Positions 8,732-17,260 are shown, numbered from the stretch's first letter. The stretch: 59,244 nt of DNA from Pararcticibacter amylolyticus (GCF_003130405.1 NZ_QEAS01000025.1:90-59333), one strand, 5' to 3'. The notes: generated by a model not told the origin, from the letters alone. A program made the numbers and translations.

Positions 8732-9145
8732 ATGAAAAAGACAGCGGTATTGGCAATCGGAATCTTCCTTCTTGTCTCCTGCGCGAAAGAAGATTCAGGA
8801 GTTCCGGATGTATATGTGAACTACAGGTTCCTGGATGTTGAGTATGAAAGCAAACGTGACGAAAACGGCCTGTTCATGGTTTCAGGTCAGGGTGTAGCCG
8901 GTCTGATGATTTATAGGATATCCAGTGGCAATTACGTCGCATTTGACAGGTGCAGTACCGTAAACCCGGGCCAGAAGTGCGCGGTAAAAGCAGAGGAGGG
9001 CTCAGCATTCACGGTTATCGACCCTTGCAGCGGGGCCAAGTTCTCTGTCATTGACGGGGCACCGGCCAAAGCACCTGCAAAGAAAGCCCTTAAAAAATAC
9101 AATGTATCTCCTGCCGTGGGAGGCGGGTACACCGTAATAAATTAA
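8732..9145 (+). CDS. Lipoprotein with degenerate Rieske-like fold
   Basis: A 137-residue secreted lipoprotein: signal peptide with lipobox LLVSC (lipidated C17). The rest follows the Rieske domain pattern: YVAFDRCSTVNPG, DPCSGAKFSVIDG, then the PAKAPAKKALKKYNV tail that matches the usual G-PA-L-Y-V ending. However, the His ligands of the two Cys-x-His boxes are replaced (C-S-T instead of C-T-H, and Ser where the second His should be). A normal 2Fe-2S cluster is therefore unlikely. The Rieske relationship is my reading of the pattern and should be tested. The gene lies 12 nt after pheS and 1 nt before the TetR gene, so all three may be co-transcribed. Confidence 0.65.
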   Translation: MKKTAVLAIGIFLLVSCAKEDSGVPDVYVNYRFLDVEYESKRDENGLFMVSGQGVAGLMIYRISSGNYVAFDRCSTVNPGQKCAVKAEEGSAFTVIDPCSGAKFSVIDGAPAKAPAKKALKKYNVSPAVGGGYTVIN

Positions 9146-9146
9146 A

Positions 9147-9725
9147 ATGGAAGTCGACAAAATAAGAGAAAGTATTATTCAGGCCGCAAAGGAACTTTTC
9201 AGAAAATATGGTTACCATAAAACCAGTGTCAATGAAATAGCCAAAAAAGCCAAAATAGCGAAAGCAACTATTTATAAATACTTCGAAAGCAAAGAAGTCC
9301 TCCTCCATTATATCCTCATGGATTATATCAGCAGCAGCGTGAACGAGATGATCCGCAGTTCTTTCGCAGAGAACAACAAAGAGGAATACCTCAGCAAGCT
9401 TATCTTCAAAACATGCCGCCTGACATACACAATTTGCAATGAATTTATCGGGTGGGATTTCATCCGCGAATCAGCAAACTCACAGGGCTTCCTTAAGCTC
9501 CTGTCTGATGATCTTGAGACACTCCTGATAAGTTCTTTCAGGGAAACCAACCTGATGAAGAGCGACCAGAGCTATGCCGACAGTCTCCGTTTTTTGATTA
9601 AAGCCAGCAAAAGCATCGTGTTCTCCTATGCCTTCACCTCCGTCAGCGATGCAGATGTACGGAAAAATTTCATAGGCTTTCAGAAAGAGATCCTTCCATA
9701 CCTGATTAAAGCAACCCTAAAATAG
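9147..9725 (+). CDS. TetR family transcriptional regulator
   Basis: A 192-residue regulator. The N-terminal helix-turn-helix is clear (AAKELFRKYGYHKTSVNEIA, then AKIAKATIYKYFESKEVLL). The remainder is all-helical, as in TetR ligand-binding domains. The start ATG lies 1 nt after the stop of the lipoprotein gene, implying translational coupling and a shared transcript. No efflux or enzyme gene is next to it, so its target is not evident; autoregulation of the short operon is possible. Confidence 0.88.
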   Translation: MEVDKIRESIIQAAKELFRKYGYHKTSVNEIAKKAKIAKATIYKYFESKEVLLHYILMDYISSSVNEMIRSSFAENNKEEYLSKLIFKTCRLTYTICNEFIGWDFIRESANSQGFLKLLSDDLETLLISSFRETNLMKSDQSYADSLRFLIKASKSIVFSYAFTSVSDADVRKNFIGFQKEILPYLIKATLK

Positions 9726-10230
9726 CTCCCGGATATCTGCTACAGCATCCGGAAATTAGCTTTTAGACTTCAGGCAACCTTCAGCCCGTCAGTTCCGCCC
9801 TATGAGTTTATTGGCAGCATTCAGCGCCGAATTCCGCACATTCCCGATGCTACCACCAACCTTTCGTTCCCGTGGTCAGGCGAAACCTGTAAACCTGCCG
9901 GATCAGGCAGATTGTAACAGGTAGATCAAAATACGCGAATATCAAAAACTATTTTGGTTTTTGGTCTGTTTTATTTATATATTAGTACAATATCAAAAAA
10001 TTGCCATGAGTAAAGAGATCACTGAAATCTCCAATAATATCGATGAGCAATTTGATTTTGTTGGAAACCCGTTTACAGGATTGATGGAGTTTATTTTGCG
10101 TTTCTTTAACTGACAAGATCAGAATTGCCTCTTTCCCCCTCCCGCCGGAGGGCAGGGACATTCTATGATTTTCTTTCGCTCTCTCAACCTTAAATCCCCA
10201 TGCCGATTCGGTAGCTCATAATAATTATCT
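9726..10230. other. Intergenic region between tetR-type gene and rlmD
   Basis: About 500 nt. It contains a heptad-periodic element near 9756-9776, an imperfect hairpin with arms ACCTGT/ACAGGT at 9885-9922, and a possible small gene at 10006-10113 listed separately. Nothing else is supported. Confidence 0.5.
10006..10113 (+). CDS. Possible small protein (35 residues)
   Basis: ATG-initiated frame of 35 codons beginning MSKEITEISNNIDEQ and ending in a hydrophobic/aromatic tail (GLMEFILRFFN). The N-terminal half is acidic and the tail could associate with membrane. No homolog is recognised and no exact TAnnTTTG lies in front of it. It could equally be a chance frame in an otherwise empty intergenic region. 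Confidence 0.3.
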   Translation: MSKEITEISNNIDEQFDFVGNPFTGLMEFILRFFN

Positions 10231-10238
10231 TAATTTTG
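10231..10238 (+). promoter_or_regulatory. -7 promoter element TAATTTTG before rlmD
   Basis: Exact TAnnTTTG match ending 6 nt before the ATG at 10245. The predicted transcription start coincides with the start codon. Confidence 0.65.
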
Positions 10239-10244
10239 CCGGAT

Positions 10245-11657
10245 ATGAAGAGAATACCGGCGGAATTAAAAAACATTGCGAATGTAAAGATCAGTGATAT
10301 TGCAGAAGAAGGAAAAGGTGTGGGAAAAGTGGGAGATATGGTCGTCTTTGTTGAGAAAGCAATTCCGGGCGACCTGGTAGATATCGAACTGATCAGGAAG
10401 AAGAAAAGCTTTGCAGAAGCAAAAGTTACCCGTCTTGTTGAAGCTTCAGAACATCGCACGATTCCGTTCTGTCCTCATTTCGGCACCTGCGGCGGTTGTA
10501 AATGGCAGCACATGACCTATGAGGCCCAGCTTTCTTTCAAGCAAAAATCCGTTACCGATGCACTCCAGAGAATAGCAAAGGTAGACACCAGTGCGACGGA
10601 ACCTATCCTGGCATCCTTTGAAACCAGGTATTACCGCAATAAGCTGGAATTCACATTCTCAAACAAACGCTGGCTGACAGAAGAAGATATACACAACAAC
10701 AATGAAGCCGACCCCAATGCCCTTGGGTTCCACGTCCCTCTCCGGTTCGACAAGATATTGAATATTGAAACCTGTTACCTCCAAACAGACCCTTCCAATG
10801 AGATCAGGAACAGTATCAGGGAATTCGCCCTTCAGAACAACATATCCTTCTACGACCTGAGAAATCATGAAGGTGCACTCCGCAATCTGATCATCCGCAC
10901 CTCCTCTACAGGAGAATTGATGGTAATCGTGGTGTTCGCATACGCAGGGGAAGACGAAATTCAGAAAACGATGGAGTTTGTAAAAGAACGCTTCCCCCAG
11001 ATCGTCTCTTTGCTTTACATTGTAAACCAAAAGAAAAATGATACCATTTTCGATCAGGAGATTGAGGTGTTCGCCGGAAGAGACCATATCTTTGAAGAAA
11101 TGGAAGGGCTTTCTTTTAAGATCGGCGCTAAGTCTTTTTATCAGACAAACTCTTTACAGGCGCATGAACTATACAGTATCACAAGGCAGTTTGCAGGATT
11201 CAGGGGCGACGAATTGGTCTACGATCTGTACACCGGCGCAGGCACCATTGCCAACTTTGTAGCCCGCCATGTAAAAGAAGTGGTTGGAATAGAATATGTC
11301 CCTTCCGCAATTGAAGATGCCAGGTTAAACTCTTCGATAAACGGAATTACCAATACTACATTTTATGCAGGAGACATGAAGGATGTCCTCACTTCCGACT
11401 TCGTTTTGCAGCATGGCAAGCCCGATGTGATCATTACCGATCCTCCCCGGGCGGGTATGCACGGAGATGTTGTCCAGCGTCTACTCGAGATCGGGGCACC
11501 AAAAATTGTATACGTAAGCTGCAATGCAGCCACTCAGGCCCGAGACCTTGCACTGCTGAAAGAAATGTACACTGTAACTAAAATACGCCCCGTCGATATG
11601 TTTCCGCATACGCAGCATGTCGAAAACGTGGTATTACTTGAAAAGACGATCAATTAA
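10245..11657 (+). CDS. rlmD: 23S rRNA (uracil-5-)-methyltransferase, RlmD/RumA family
   Basis: SAM-dependent RNA methyltransferase (470 residues) forming 5-methyluridine in 23S rRNA. An N-terminal TRAM domain (about 1-65) is followed by the iron-sulfur cysteines C76, C82 and C85 (FCPHFGTCGGCKWQH) with a fourth Cys near IETCYLQ. The SAM-binding motif is DLYTGAGTIANF, then DPPRAGMH, and the catalytic nucleophile is C426 in YVSCNAAT. A TTG three codons earlier is in frame, but the ATG at 10245 fits the promoter and family. RlmD, RlmC and RlmCD cannot be told apart firmly by eye; Bacteroidota usually annotate this protein as RlmD. Confidence 0.9.
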   Translation: MKRIPAELKNIANVKISDIAEEGKGVGKVGDMVVFVEKAIPGDLVDIELIRKKKSFAEAKVTRLVEASEHRTIPFCPHFGTCGGCKWQHMTYEAQLSFKQKSVTDALQRIAKVDTSATEPILASFETRYYRNKLEFTFSNKRWLTEEDIHNNNEADPNALGFHVPLRFDKILNIETCYLQTDPSNEIRNSIREFALQNNISFYDLRNHEGALRNLIIRTSSTGELMVIVVFAYAGEDEIQKTMEFVKERFPQIVSLLYIVNQKKNDTIFDQEIEVFAGRDHIFEEMEGLSFKIGAKSFYQTNSLQAHELYSITRQFAGFRGDELVYDLYTGAGTIANFVARHVKEVVGIEYVPSAIEDARLNSSINGITNTTFYAGDMKDVLTSDFVLQHGKPDVIITDPPRAGMHGDVVQRLLEIGAPKIVYVSCNAATQARDLALLKEMYTVTKIRPVDMFPHTQHVENVVLLEKTIN

Positions 11658-11682
11658 ATATATCTCTATTTATTCTGATAAG

Positions 11683-12075
11683 ATGGATTTACAGGATTTA
11701 TTAAATCAATCGGAGGATGGCGGGACCCGGAAGAAGGAAAGCCCGCTTAAAAGTCTTGAGAAAGATCTATCCCTTTATAGCGACTCATTAAAGGAGGTTT
11801 CAACCGAGATCATGGTAGAAGGGCTTTCTGCCTACCCGATTTTCGTTGCCCACCAGCATACTGCCAATATCGGGGAGCTCATCCTCGATAAAGACGAATT
11901 GAATACCAGCTGGACCATTCATGCATCCACCCTCGAAGAGTTTACCGAAAAGGGCATTATACAGCCCGCAAGGAAAGAGGCCTTCATTAAACATTACAAA
12001 AAGCCGGAAGATTACATGTGCCTGTTTGTAATAGTACCCGAAGGTGCCAACTTCGTCTATTTCCCTTACAAATAA
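11683..12075 (+). CDS. Conserved hypothetical protein
   Basis: A 130-residue soluble protein without a recognised domain. The N-terminal 45 residues are charged and probably helical (SPLKSLEKDLSLYSDSLKEV); the rest alternates strands and helices (AYPIFVAHQH, SWTIHASTLEEF, CLFVIVPEGANFVYFPYK). It starts 25 nt after rlmD, so it is likely in the same transcript. An earlier in-frame start overlaps the end of rlmD and is not favoured. Confidence 0.72.
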   Translation: MDLQDLLNQSEDGGTRKKESPLKSLEKDLSLYSDSLKEVSTEIMVEGLSAYPIFVAHQHTANIGELILDKDELNTSWTIHASTLEEFTEKGIIQPARKEAFIKHYKKPEDYMCLFVIVPEGANFVYFPYK

Positions 12076-12103
12076 AGTTCACATCCCTTTACCCCATAAG
12101 AAG

Positions 12104-12131
12104 CAAAATCGCAAATCATAAATTGTAAAAA
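12104..12131 (+). repeat. Heptad-periodic intergenic element
   Basis: Four successive 7-nt units of the type nAAATnn directly before the phosphoribosyltransferase start. It belongs to the dispersed 7-nt-period family described in the findings. Confidence 0.5.
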
Positions 12132-12132
12132 A

Positions 12133-12642
12133 ATGAACCAGTCACTCCTCATACTCGGCCCTTCTCAAATCCAGCAAAAGATCACCCGTATTGCTTACCA
12201 GGTTTGGGAAGACAATATTGACGAACCTGAAATTGTTATTGCAGGCATTATTGAATACGGGTATGTTATTGCAGGCCGTCTGAAAACCGAGCTGGAAAGG
12301 ATCTCAGGCATCAGGATTACATTAATGAAGATCAGCCTCGACAAAAACAGTTCTCACCTGGAAGCCACTACCGATCTTCCTGTTGAGATCTGCAGGAATA
12401 AGGTGGTCATCGTTATTGACGATGTCATTAATTCGGGAAGGACTCTGGCCTACGGAATCGGGCTCTTCCTGAACATCCCGCTGAAGAAATTACGGACGGT
12501 AGCCCTGATGGAGAGAAGTCACCGCATCTTCCCCGTGTCTCCGGACTATGTGGGTACCAAGCTTGCCACCGTTACCAAAGAACATGTAGATGTATTGCTT
12601 GACGACCAGCAAAGAGAGAAAGATGCGGTTTATTTACGCTGA
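12133..12642 (+). CDS. Phosphoribosyltransferase domain protein (PyrR-like)
   Basis: A 169-residue type I PRTase fold. The PRPP-binding loop is V91-T104, VVIVIDDVINSGRT, with the two acidic residues D96-D97. Earlier segments (IAGIIEYGYVIAGRL) match the N-terminal beta-alpha unit. Such proteins include PyrR (uracil phosphoribosyltransferase/regulator) and base-salvage enzymes. The substrate hood cannot be assigned from sequence alone, so no gene symbol is given. Its 3' end overlaps the convergent aroK gene by 13 nt. Confidence 0.85.
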   Translation: MNQSLLILGPSQIQQKITRIAYQVWEDNIDEPEIVIAGIIEYGYVIAGRLKTELERISGIRITLMKISLDKNSSHLEATTDLPVEICRNKVVIVIDDVINSGRTLAYGIGLFLNIPLKKLRTVALMERSHRIFPVSPDYVGTKLATVTKEHVDVLLDDQQREKDAVYLR

Positions 12643-13142
12643 TAGTCCTCTATCGCTGAAATAAACTTTTCAACTGAAAACTCAGGACCTGTGACAATTA
12701 CATTTGCTTTCGAGTAAAAGGGTTCACGCTCCTGAAGCTTTTCCTGGATGAACTGAACCAGGGCCTCCCCTTTGCGGCCTTCTAAAACCGGGCGGACCTC
12801 TTTAGCATTCTCGAGTCTCGAAGCCAGCATTCCGGGCGATAAAGACATATAGACTGCAATTCCATGAGAGTTCATCCAGTCCATATTATCAAAATAACAA
12901 GGCGCTCCCCCTCCAGTTGAAATTACGGCATCCTCGGGAAATGCCGCAGATTGCAACACATCCCTTTCTGTCTCGCGGAAACGGGCTTCCCCAAATTCCT
13001 GAAAATACTGGGGGACGGTCATGCCTGTATGCTCCCTTATAAGCGCATCGAGGTCTAAAAACGGGATCTCCAATGCAGATGCAAGCTTTTTACCCCATGT
13101 GGTTTTCCCGCAGCCCATAAAACCAATCAGAAATATCCTCAT
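12630..13142 (-). CDS. aroK: Shikimate kinase
   Basis: P-loop kinase (170 residues) phosphorylating shikimate at the 3-hydroxyl in aromatic amino acid synthesis. Walker A is G7-T14 (GFMGCGKT). The shikimate-binding D-x-D is in FLDLDALIREH, the RFRETERDVL segment carries the conserved Arg/Glu, and VISTGGGAPC is the second substrate loop. The LID arginine is near ENAKEVRPVL. Its start overlaps the stop of the DinB gene by 4 nt, so it is the last gene of a four-gene operon. Confidence 0.95.
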   Translation of the reverse strand: MRIFLIGFMGCGKTTWGKKLASALEIPFLDLDALIREHTGMTVPQYFQEFGEARFRETERDVLQSAAFPEDAVISTGGGAPCYFDNMDWMNSHGIAVYMSLSPGMLASRLENAKEVRPVLEGRKGEALVQFIQEKLQEREPFYSKANVIVTGPEFSVEKFISAIEDYQRK

Positions 13143-13582
13143 ATCTCTCCCTTCCTTTTTAATAAGAAGTAATCTGTAGCCGGAGGCTTTACTCCGTTTA
13201 TTCTAAATTGAGTCGCAACCTGAGCCCGGTGATAGGTCGAGTGATTAACCACATGAAAAAGGACATCAGAGATGACATCGTTAAACTTATCCCCCTGCGA
13301 ATTGGGATAAGAAATCCTGGCTGACAGGTCAGTATGCTCTAAGATATGATAAAGCTCCTCTATGTTCCGTTGATTCCACACAGAAAATTCTTCCACCGGC
13401 AAGAGGTCAAACCTGTCTACCACGGGAGTTTCTCCTTTAATCCGGCTGATCCAGATGCGGGTGCTGTTCAGAATATGGCTGAACAGCCGCTCTGCTTCCG
13501 GCAAGGCTTTACCTGATCCCTGAAAAGCAGCGATCATCTTTCTGTTGGCCACATCAGTGTACCTGATCAAGTCTTTAAGCAT
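13139..13582 (-). CDS. DinB family protein
   Basis: A 147-residue four-helix-bundle protein of the DinB/YfiT superfamily. The three metal-binding histidines are visible: H36 (LFSHILNS), and H114 and H118 (HVVNHSTYHRAQV). The family includes putative thiol-dependent metalloenzymes (bacillithiol or mycothiol S-transferases) and damage-induced proteins. A bacilliredoxin 8 kb away suggests low-molecular-weight thiol chemistry in this organism, but no direct link is shown. It is translationally coupled to aroK. Confidence 0.88.
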   Translation of the reverse strand: MLKDLIRYTDVANRKMIAAFQGSGKALPEAERLFSHILNSTRIWISRIKGETPVVDRFDLLPVEEFSVWNQRNIEELYHILEHTDLSARISYPNSQGDKFNDVISDVLFHVVNHSTYHRAQVATQFRINGVKPPATDYFLLKRKGEI

Positions 13583-13628
13583 CGTGCATTTGTATATGTG
13601 AACTCCGGCAGCCCCGGCTGTTTATTTC

Positions 13629-14807
13629 CTAATCGTTATTTCTGAAATATTTCTCTTCAAGCTCCTGGTATGAAGGAAGATTATGGTAATGCCATTTATT
13701 TATAACAACCCCGTTGCGCAGCAATAACAACCCGGGATTAGCCCTCACCATACTTTTTAAAGGCACTCCGTCAGCAAAGAAAGTTTCCATCACCAGTTTA
13801 TGCTTTTTGCTGAAAGCCTCCGCCGTCTCAGCTGATGCCGATGTTAAAAGAACCGTCCTGATATTGTAGTTTTCGGCAGCATTAACCGCCAGCGCATTCA
13901 GATCGCCAATACCTTTTTCATTGGTGCGCCCCAGATTATAGGCCACAATAACGAGGTTATAATAAGGATTCTCAATGATTTCGGTGGTATAATCAGTCCC
14001 CTGGTTATCAGAAATTCTCAGGTCTTTGATCTTCACCTGGTACCCTTGCTTCACCAGCCTGTTCTCCGGTTCTCCCTGGATCTCCCAGCTGGTATCTTTC
14101 CAGATCTCCGTCTTCAAATACTCCTTATCACTCATCTTTTTGGTCTCGCCGGTCTTTTTATTCTTAAGAGTATACGTAATCTCATATTCATCCTGCGCTG
14201 CGCCGGGAGGCACTTTCATATAAGCCGGAAGATTAGCCCCCTTGTGATAGGGAAGGAAGTCGACCACCGGCAGGAAGTTATAGGTAAAAAGCCCGAAGCC
14301 GAAGGAAAAAAGGACAACGATAAAGATGGCTGCATCCATAGCCCTGCCCTTTATCAGAGGCCGGATCTTTTCCCTGTGAACAAAAATAACCAGTATAAAG
14401 ACCAGGAGAATAAGATCTTTGCTGAACGATTGCCACGGTGTCAGAGGAATAGCGTCCCCAAAACAGCCGCAGCTTCTGACTACATCAAAGGCCGCCGACC
14501 AGAAAGTGAGGAAAGTAAAAAAGATGATCAGTAAAAGCAGTCCCCATGCAATCTGCCGCCCCCTGTATCCAATCAGCAAAGCGGCTCCGAAAATCACTTC
14601 CAGCGCACAGATGAAAATTGAAATAACAACCGAATAGTCGTTAAGGAAAGTGGTATGAAATACCTCGAAGTATTCTTCCAGCTTATATCCGAAACCAAGC
14701 GGATCATTCGCTTTTATCAAGCCGGAAAAAATAAACAGTACCCCGACAAAAATCCGGGAGAACCATAAAAAATAGTTGGGTTTACTTTTTATCTGATCAA
14801 GTGCCAT
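13629..14807 (-). CDS. DoxX/MauE-type membrane protein, BT_3928 family
   Basis: A 392-residue protein. The N-terminal half has four to five membrane segments of the DoxX/MauE type (FSRIFVGVLFIFSGLIKAND at the start), with a conserved CGCFGDAIPLTPW loop. The C-terminal half (about 195-390) is periplasmic and thioredoxin-like in strand order (YNLVIVAYNLG, LLLLRNGVVINKWHYHNLPS), but lacks a CxxC pair. The same architecture is known in Bacteroidota as the BT_3928 family. It lies 19 nt after the DUF1599 gene. A role in envelope redox or quinone chemistry is an inference. Confidence 0.82.
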   Translation of the reverse strand: MALDQIKSKPNYFLWFSRIFVGVLFIFSGLIKANDPLGFGYKLEEYFEVFHTTFLNDYSVVISIFICALEVIFGAALLIGYRGRQIAWGLLLLIIFFTFLTFWSAAFDVVRSCGCFGDAIPLTPWQSFSKDLILLVFILVIFVHREKIRPLIKGRAMDAAIFIVVLFSFGFGLFTYNFLPVVDFLPYHKGANLPAYMKVPPGAAQDEYEITYTLKNKKTGETKKMSDKEYLKTEIWKDTSWEIQGEPENRLVKQGYQVKIKDLRISDNQGTDYTTEIIENPYYNLVIVAYNLGRTNEKGIGDLNALAVNAAENYNIRTVLLTSASAETAEAFSKKHKLVMETFFADGVPLKSMVRANPGLLLLRNGVVINKWHYHNLPSYQELEEKYFRNND

Positions 14808-14826
14808 TTTGTAATCTTCAGTATTT

Positions 14827-15372
14827 TTACTTTGCTAATCCAATTTTTATGAGCGCGAATACCGAATAGTTCAGCATATCCTGGTAATTCGCCCTGACGC
14901 CTTCCGAAACAAGGGTCTGCCCCAGGTTATCTTCTATCTGCTTAACGCGCAGAAGCTTCATCAGGATGAGGTCGGTCAAAGAACTGATCCGCATGTCTCT
15001 CCAGGCCTCCCCGTAATCGTGGTTCTTTGCAGCCATCAGGTCTTTTGTTTCTTTTACCACGGCATCGTACAACATCTCTACCTCTTCTGCCGGGATTTCA
15101 GTCTGTGCATCATCCGGCAAACCCATCTGGATCATCGCAATAATACAATAATTAATGATCCCGATATATTCAGAACTGATATCCTCCCCTACTTTAGACA
15201 CCTTCTTTTCTTCCAGGGTACGGATCCTTTGAGCCTTAATAAAGATCTGGTCTGTAATAGAACTCAGGCGAAGAATCCGCCACGCTGTACCATAATCCTT
15301 TGTTTTCCTGATAAAAAGCTCCCTGCATATTTTTACTACCGCATCAAATTCTGTTGAAGTGTCCTGTATCAA
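14827..15372 (-). CDS. DUF1599 domain protein with tandem repeat
   Basis: A 181-residue protein made of two copies of the same about 75-residue unit: residues 8-85 (ICRELFIRKTKDYGTAWRIL) and 100-178 (VVKETKDLMAAKNHDYGEAW). Each contains a K-x-x-DYG-x-AWR core followed by RISSLTD/RLSSITD-type segments. This is the DUF1599 family found throughout Bacteroidota; its activity is unknown. It is the first gene of the minus-strand operon with the DoxX protein, DinB and aroK, and is divergent from folP with only about 50 nt between the starts. Confidence 0.88.
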   Translation of the reverse strand: MIQDTSTEFDAVVKICRELFIRKTKDYGTAWRILRLSSITDQIFIKAQRIRTLEEKKVSKVGEDISSEYIGIINYCIIAMIQMGLPDDAQTEIPAEEVEMLYDAVVKETKDLMAAKNHDYGEAWRDMRISSLTDLILMKLLRVKQIEDNLGQTLVSEGVRANYQDMLNYSVFALIKIGLAK

Positions 15373-15422
15373 AACGTGTGAATATTTGATTAAAAGATGA
15401 ATAAACCTGTATTTTGTATTTT

Positions 15423-16301
15423 ATGACGGATAAAAATACAGTTTTTCACGAAAAGAAAACGATTAATGCCGGGGGCAGGCTCCTTGATCTTTCAAGTCCC
15501 TGCGTCATGGGCATTCTCAATATCACTCCTGATTCCTTTTATCCGGGAAGCAGGACGGCATCTGCAGACGAGGCCCTGCGCCATGCCGGAAAGATGCTTG
15601 CCGAAGGGGCCGGCATCCTTGATATAGGAGCATACTCGTCACGCCCGGGAGCTGCTGACATTTCTGAACAGGAAGAGCAGAGCCGCCTCCTGCCTGTGAT
15701 TAAAGCCCTTGCCCGCGAATTTCCGGAAGCTGTTCTCTCCGTCGACACGTTCCGCGCCGGCGTTGCTGAAGCTGCCGTAGCGGAAGGCGCACACATCATC
15801 AACGACATCTCGGGAGGGCAGCTTGACGATGCCATGTTCCCCGCCATTGCACGGCTGAAAGTCCCCTATATCCTCATGCACATGCGGGGCACCCCGCAAA
15901 CAATGACATCCCAGAACCGGTATGACAATATTCTGCCTGATATCCTGAAATATTTCTCGGAAAAACTGGCAGAGCTGAGAGCGCTGCACGTACACGACAT
16001 CATCATTGACCCCGGCTTCGGCTTCGCGAAAGATGCTGCTCAAAACTTGTTTTTATTGAATCACGCAGAACAGTTTAAGCTGTTGGGACTTCCTGTACTG
16101 GCCGGACTGTCAAGGAAAAAAACAATCTGGCAAACGCTGGGGACCACCAGTGATGAAGCGCTGAACGGGACAACAGTGCTGAACACCGTAGCTCTTCTGA
16201 AAGGCGCGGATATCCTGCGGGTACATGATGTAAAAGAAGCTGCGGAAGCAGTAAAACTGATTACTGCACTAAAAAGTACTTCTCCCGCTAATTGCGGCTA
16301 A
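15423..16301 (+). CDS. folP: Dihydropteroate synthase
   Basis: TIM-barrel enzyme (292 residues) condensing p-aminobenzoate with the pterin pyrophosphate in folate synthesis. Signature 1 is VMGILNITPDSFYPGSR; signature 2 is DIGAYSSRPGA; also SVDTF, INDISGG, ILMHMRGTPQTM, DPGFGFAKD and GLSRKKTI. The ATG at 15423 is chosen; a TTG three codons upstream is in frame but lies within the promoter-like TATTTTG. It is followed 164 nt later by cdaA, a pairing that is common in this phylum. Confidence 0.95.
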   Translation: MTDKNTVFHEKKTINAGGRLLDLSSPCVMGILNITPDSFYPGSRTASADEALRHAGKMLAEGAGILDIGAYSSRPGAADISEQEEQSRLLPVIKALAREFPEAVLSVDTFRAGVAEAAVAEGAHIINDISGGQLDDAMFPAIARLKVPYILMHMRGTPQTMTSQNRYDNILPDILKYFSEKLAELRALHVHDIIIDPGFGFAKDAAQNLFLLNHAEQFKLLGLPVLAGLSRKKTIWQTLGTTSDEALNGTTVLNTVALLKGADILRVHDVKEAAEAVKLITALKSTSPANCG

Positions 16302-16465
16302 CAACATCCTCGTTAACCCTCAGGTGTTGTCTTCCTGATTTCGCCGGTCTTTCACAGGAGTGCAGGAGAATGTCATTTCCTCCGGGGAAGCCTGATAAAT
16401 CTTTTCAAGGTGCAGCGAAATTCCTATCTTGTCAACATTCAAAATTTTAATCTGAATAGAAAAAG

Positions 16466-17260
16466 ATGGACCGGTTTGATCTGAGCTTTCTGCATCTCCG
16501 CTTTCTGGATATAGTGGATATTATCTTCGTGGCTTTTATAATATATTATATATATAACCTCATCAGGGGTACAATAGCAGTTAATATTGTACTTGGTCTG
16601 ATCATCATTTACCTGGTGTACCTGGTCACGGTACAGCTTCACATGAGGCTGCTCAGTAACATCCTGGGCGGGTTTGTGAGTGTGGGCTTCCTGGCGCTCA
16701 TCATCGTGTTCCAGCAGGAAATACGGCGCTTCCTGCTTCTTATCGGAAAAAACGCCGCTTTGCACCGGAATAAGATCTGGAAGACGCTGCTGTCGGGAAA
16801 AAAAGAATTAGAGAAGGAAGCGAGCGTTACCTCCGTCAAACCTCTTATAGATGCCTGCAAAAGCATGCAGAACAGCAGGACCGGAGCGCTCATCGTGTTC
16901 GCTAAGTATTTCGACGACCAGTACTATCAAAATACCGGAGAATCCATTGATGCGGTAATTTCAAAGCGACTGATCGAAACGATATTCAAGAAAAACAGTC
17001 CTTTACACGACGGGGCTGTTGTGATCTCAGAAGGCAAGATCAAAGCGGCCAGCTGCATCTTACCTGTCAGTGATAATATCAAGCTCCCGCCCCAATTCGG
17101 ACTGCGTCACCGCGCCGGTATTGGAATAACAGAAATGAGTGACGCTGTCGCGGTCATCGTTTCTGAAGAAACCGGGCAGATCGCCTATGCCAAACAGGGA
17201 CGGGTGAGAATGGATGTAAGCTACCGGGATCTGGAGAAGCTGCTGACGAGGGACATATAG
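16466..17260 (+). CDS. cdaA: Diadenylate cyclase CdaA
   Basis: Membrane-bound c-di-AMP synthase (264 residues). Three membrane segments (about 14-32, 36-56, 67-83) precede the DAC domain. The catalytic motifs are D182-G-A (LHDGAVVI) and R214-H-R (FGLRHRAGIG). The usual GTRHRAA form of the second motif is altered to GLRHRAG, but the key RHR residues remain. It follows folP, the same order as in many Bacteroidota. c-di-AMP controls potassium and osmotic balance in other phyla; no receptor is visible here. Confidence 0.93.
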   Translation: MDRFDLSFLHLRFLDIVDIIFVAFIIYYIYNLIRGTIAVNIVLGLIIIYLVYLVTVQLHMRLLSNILGGFVSVGFLALIIVFQQEIRRFLLLIGKNAALHRNKIWKTLLSGKKELEKEASVTSVKPLIDACKSMQNSRTGALIVFAKYFDDQYYQNTGESIDAVISKRLIETIFKKNSPLHDGAVVISEGKIKAASCILPVSDNIKLPPQFGLRHRAGIGITEMSDAVAVIVSEETGQIAYAKQGRVRMDVSYRDLEKLLTRDI

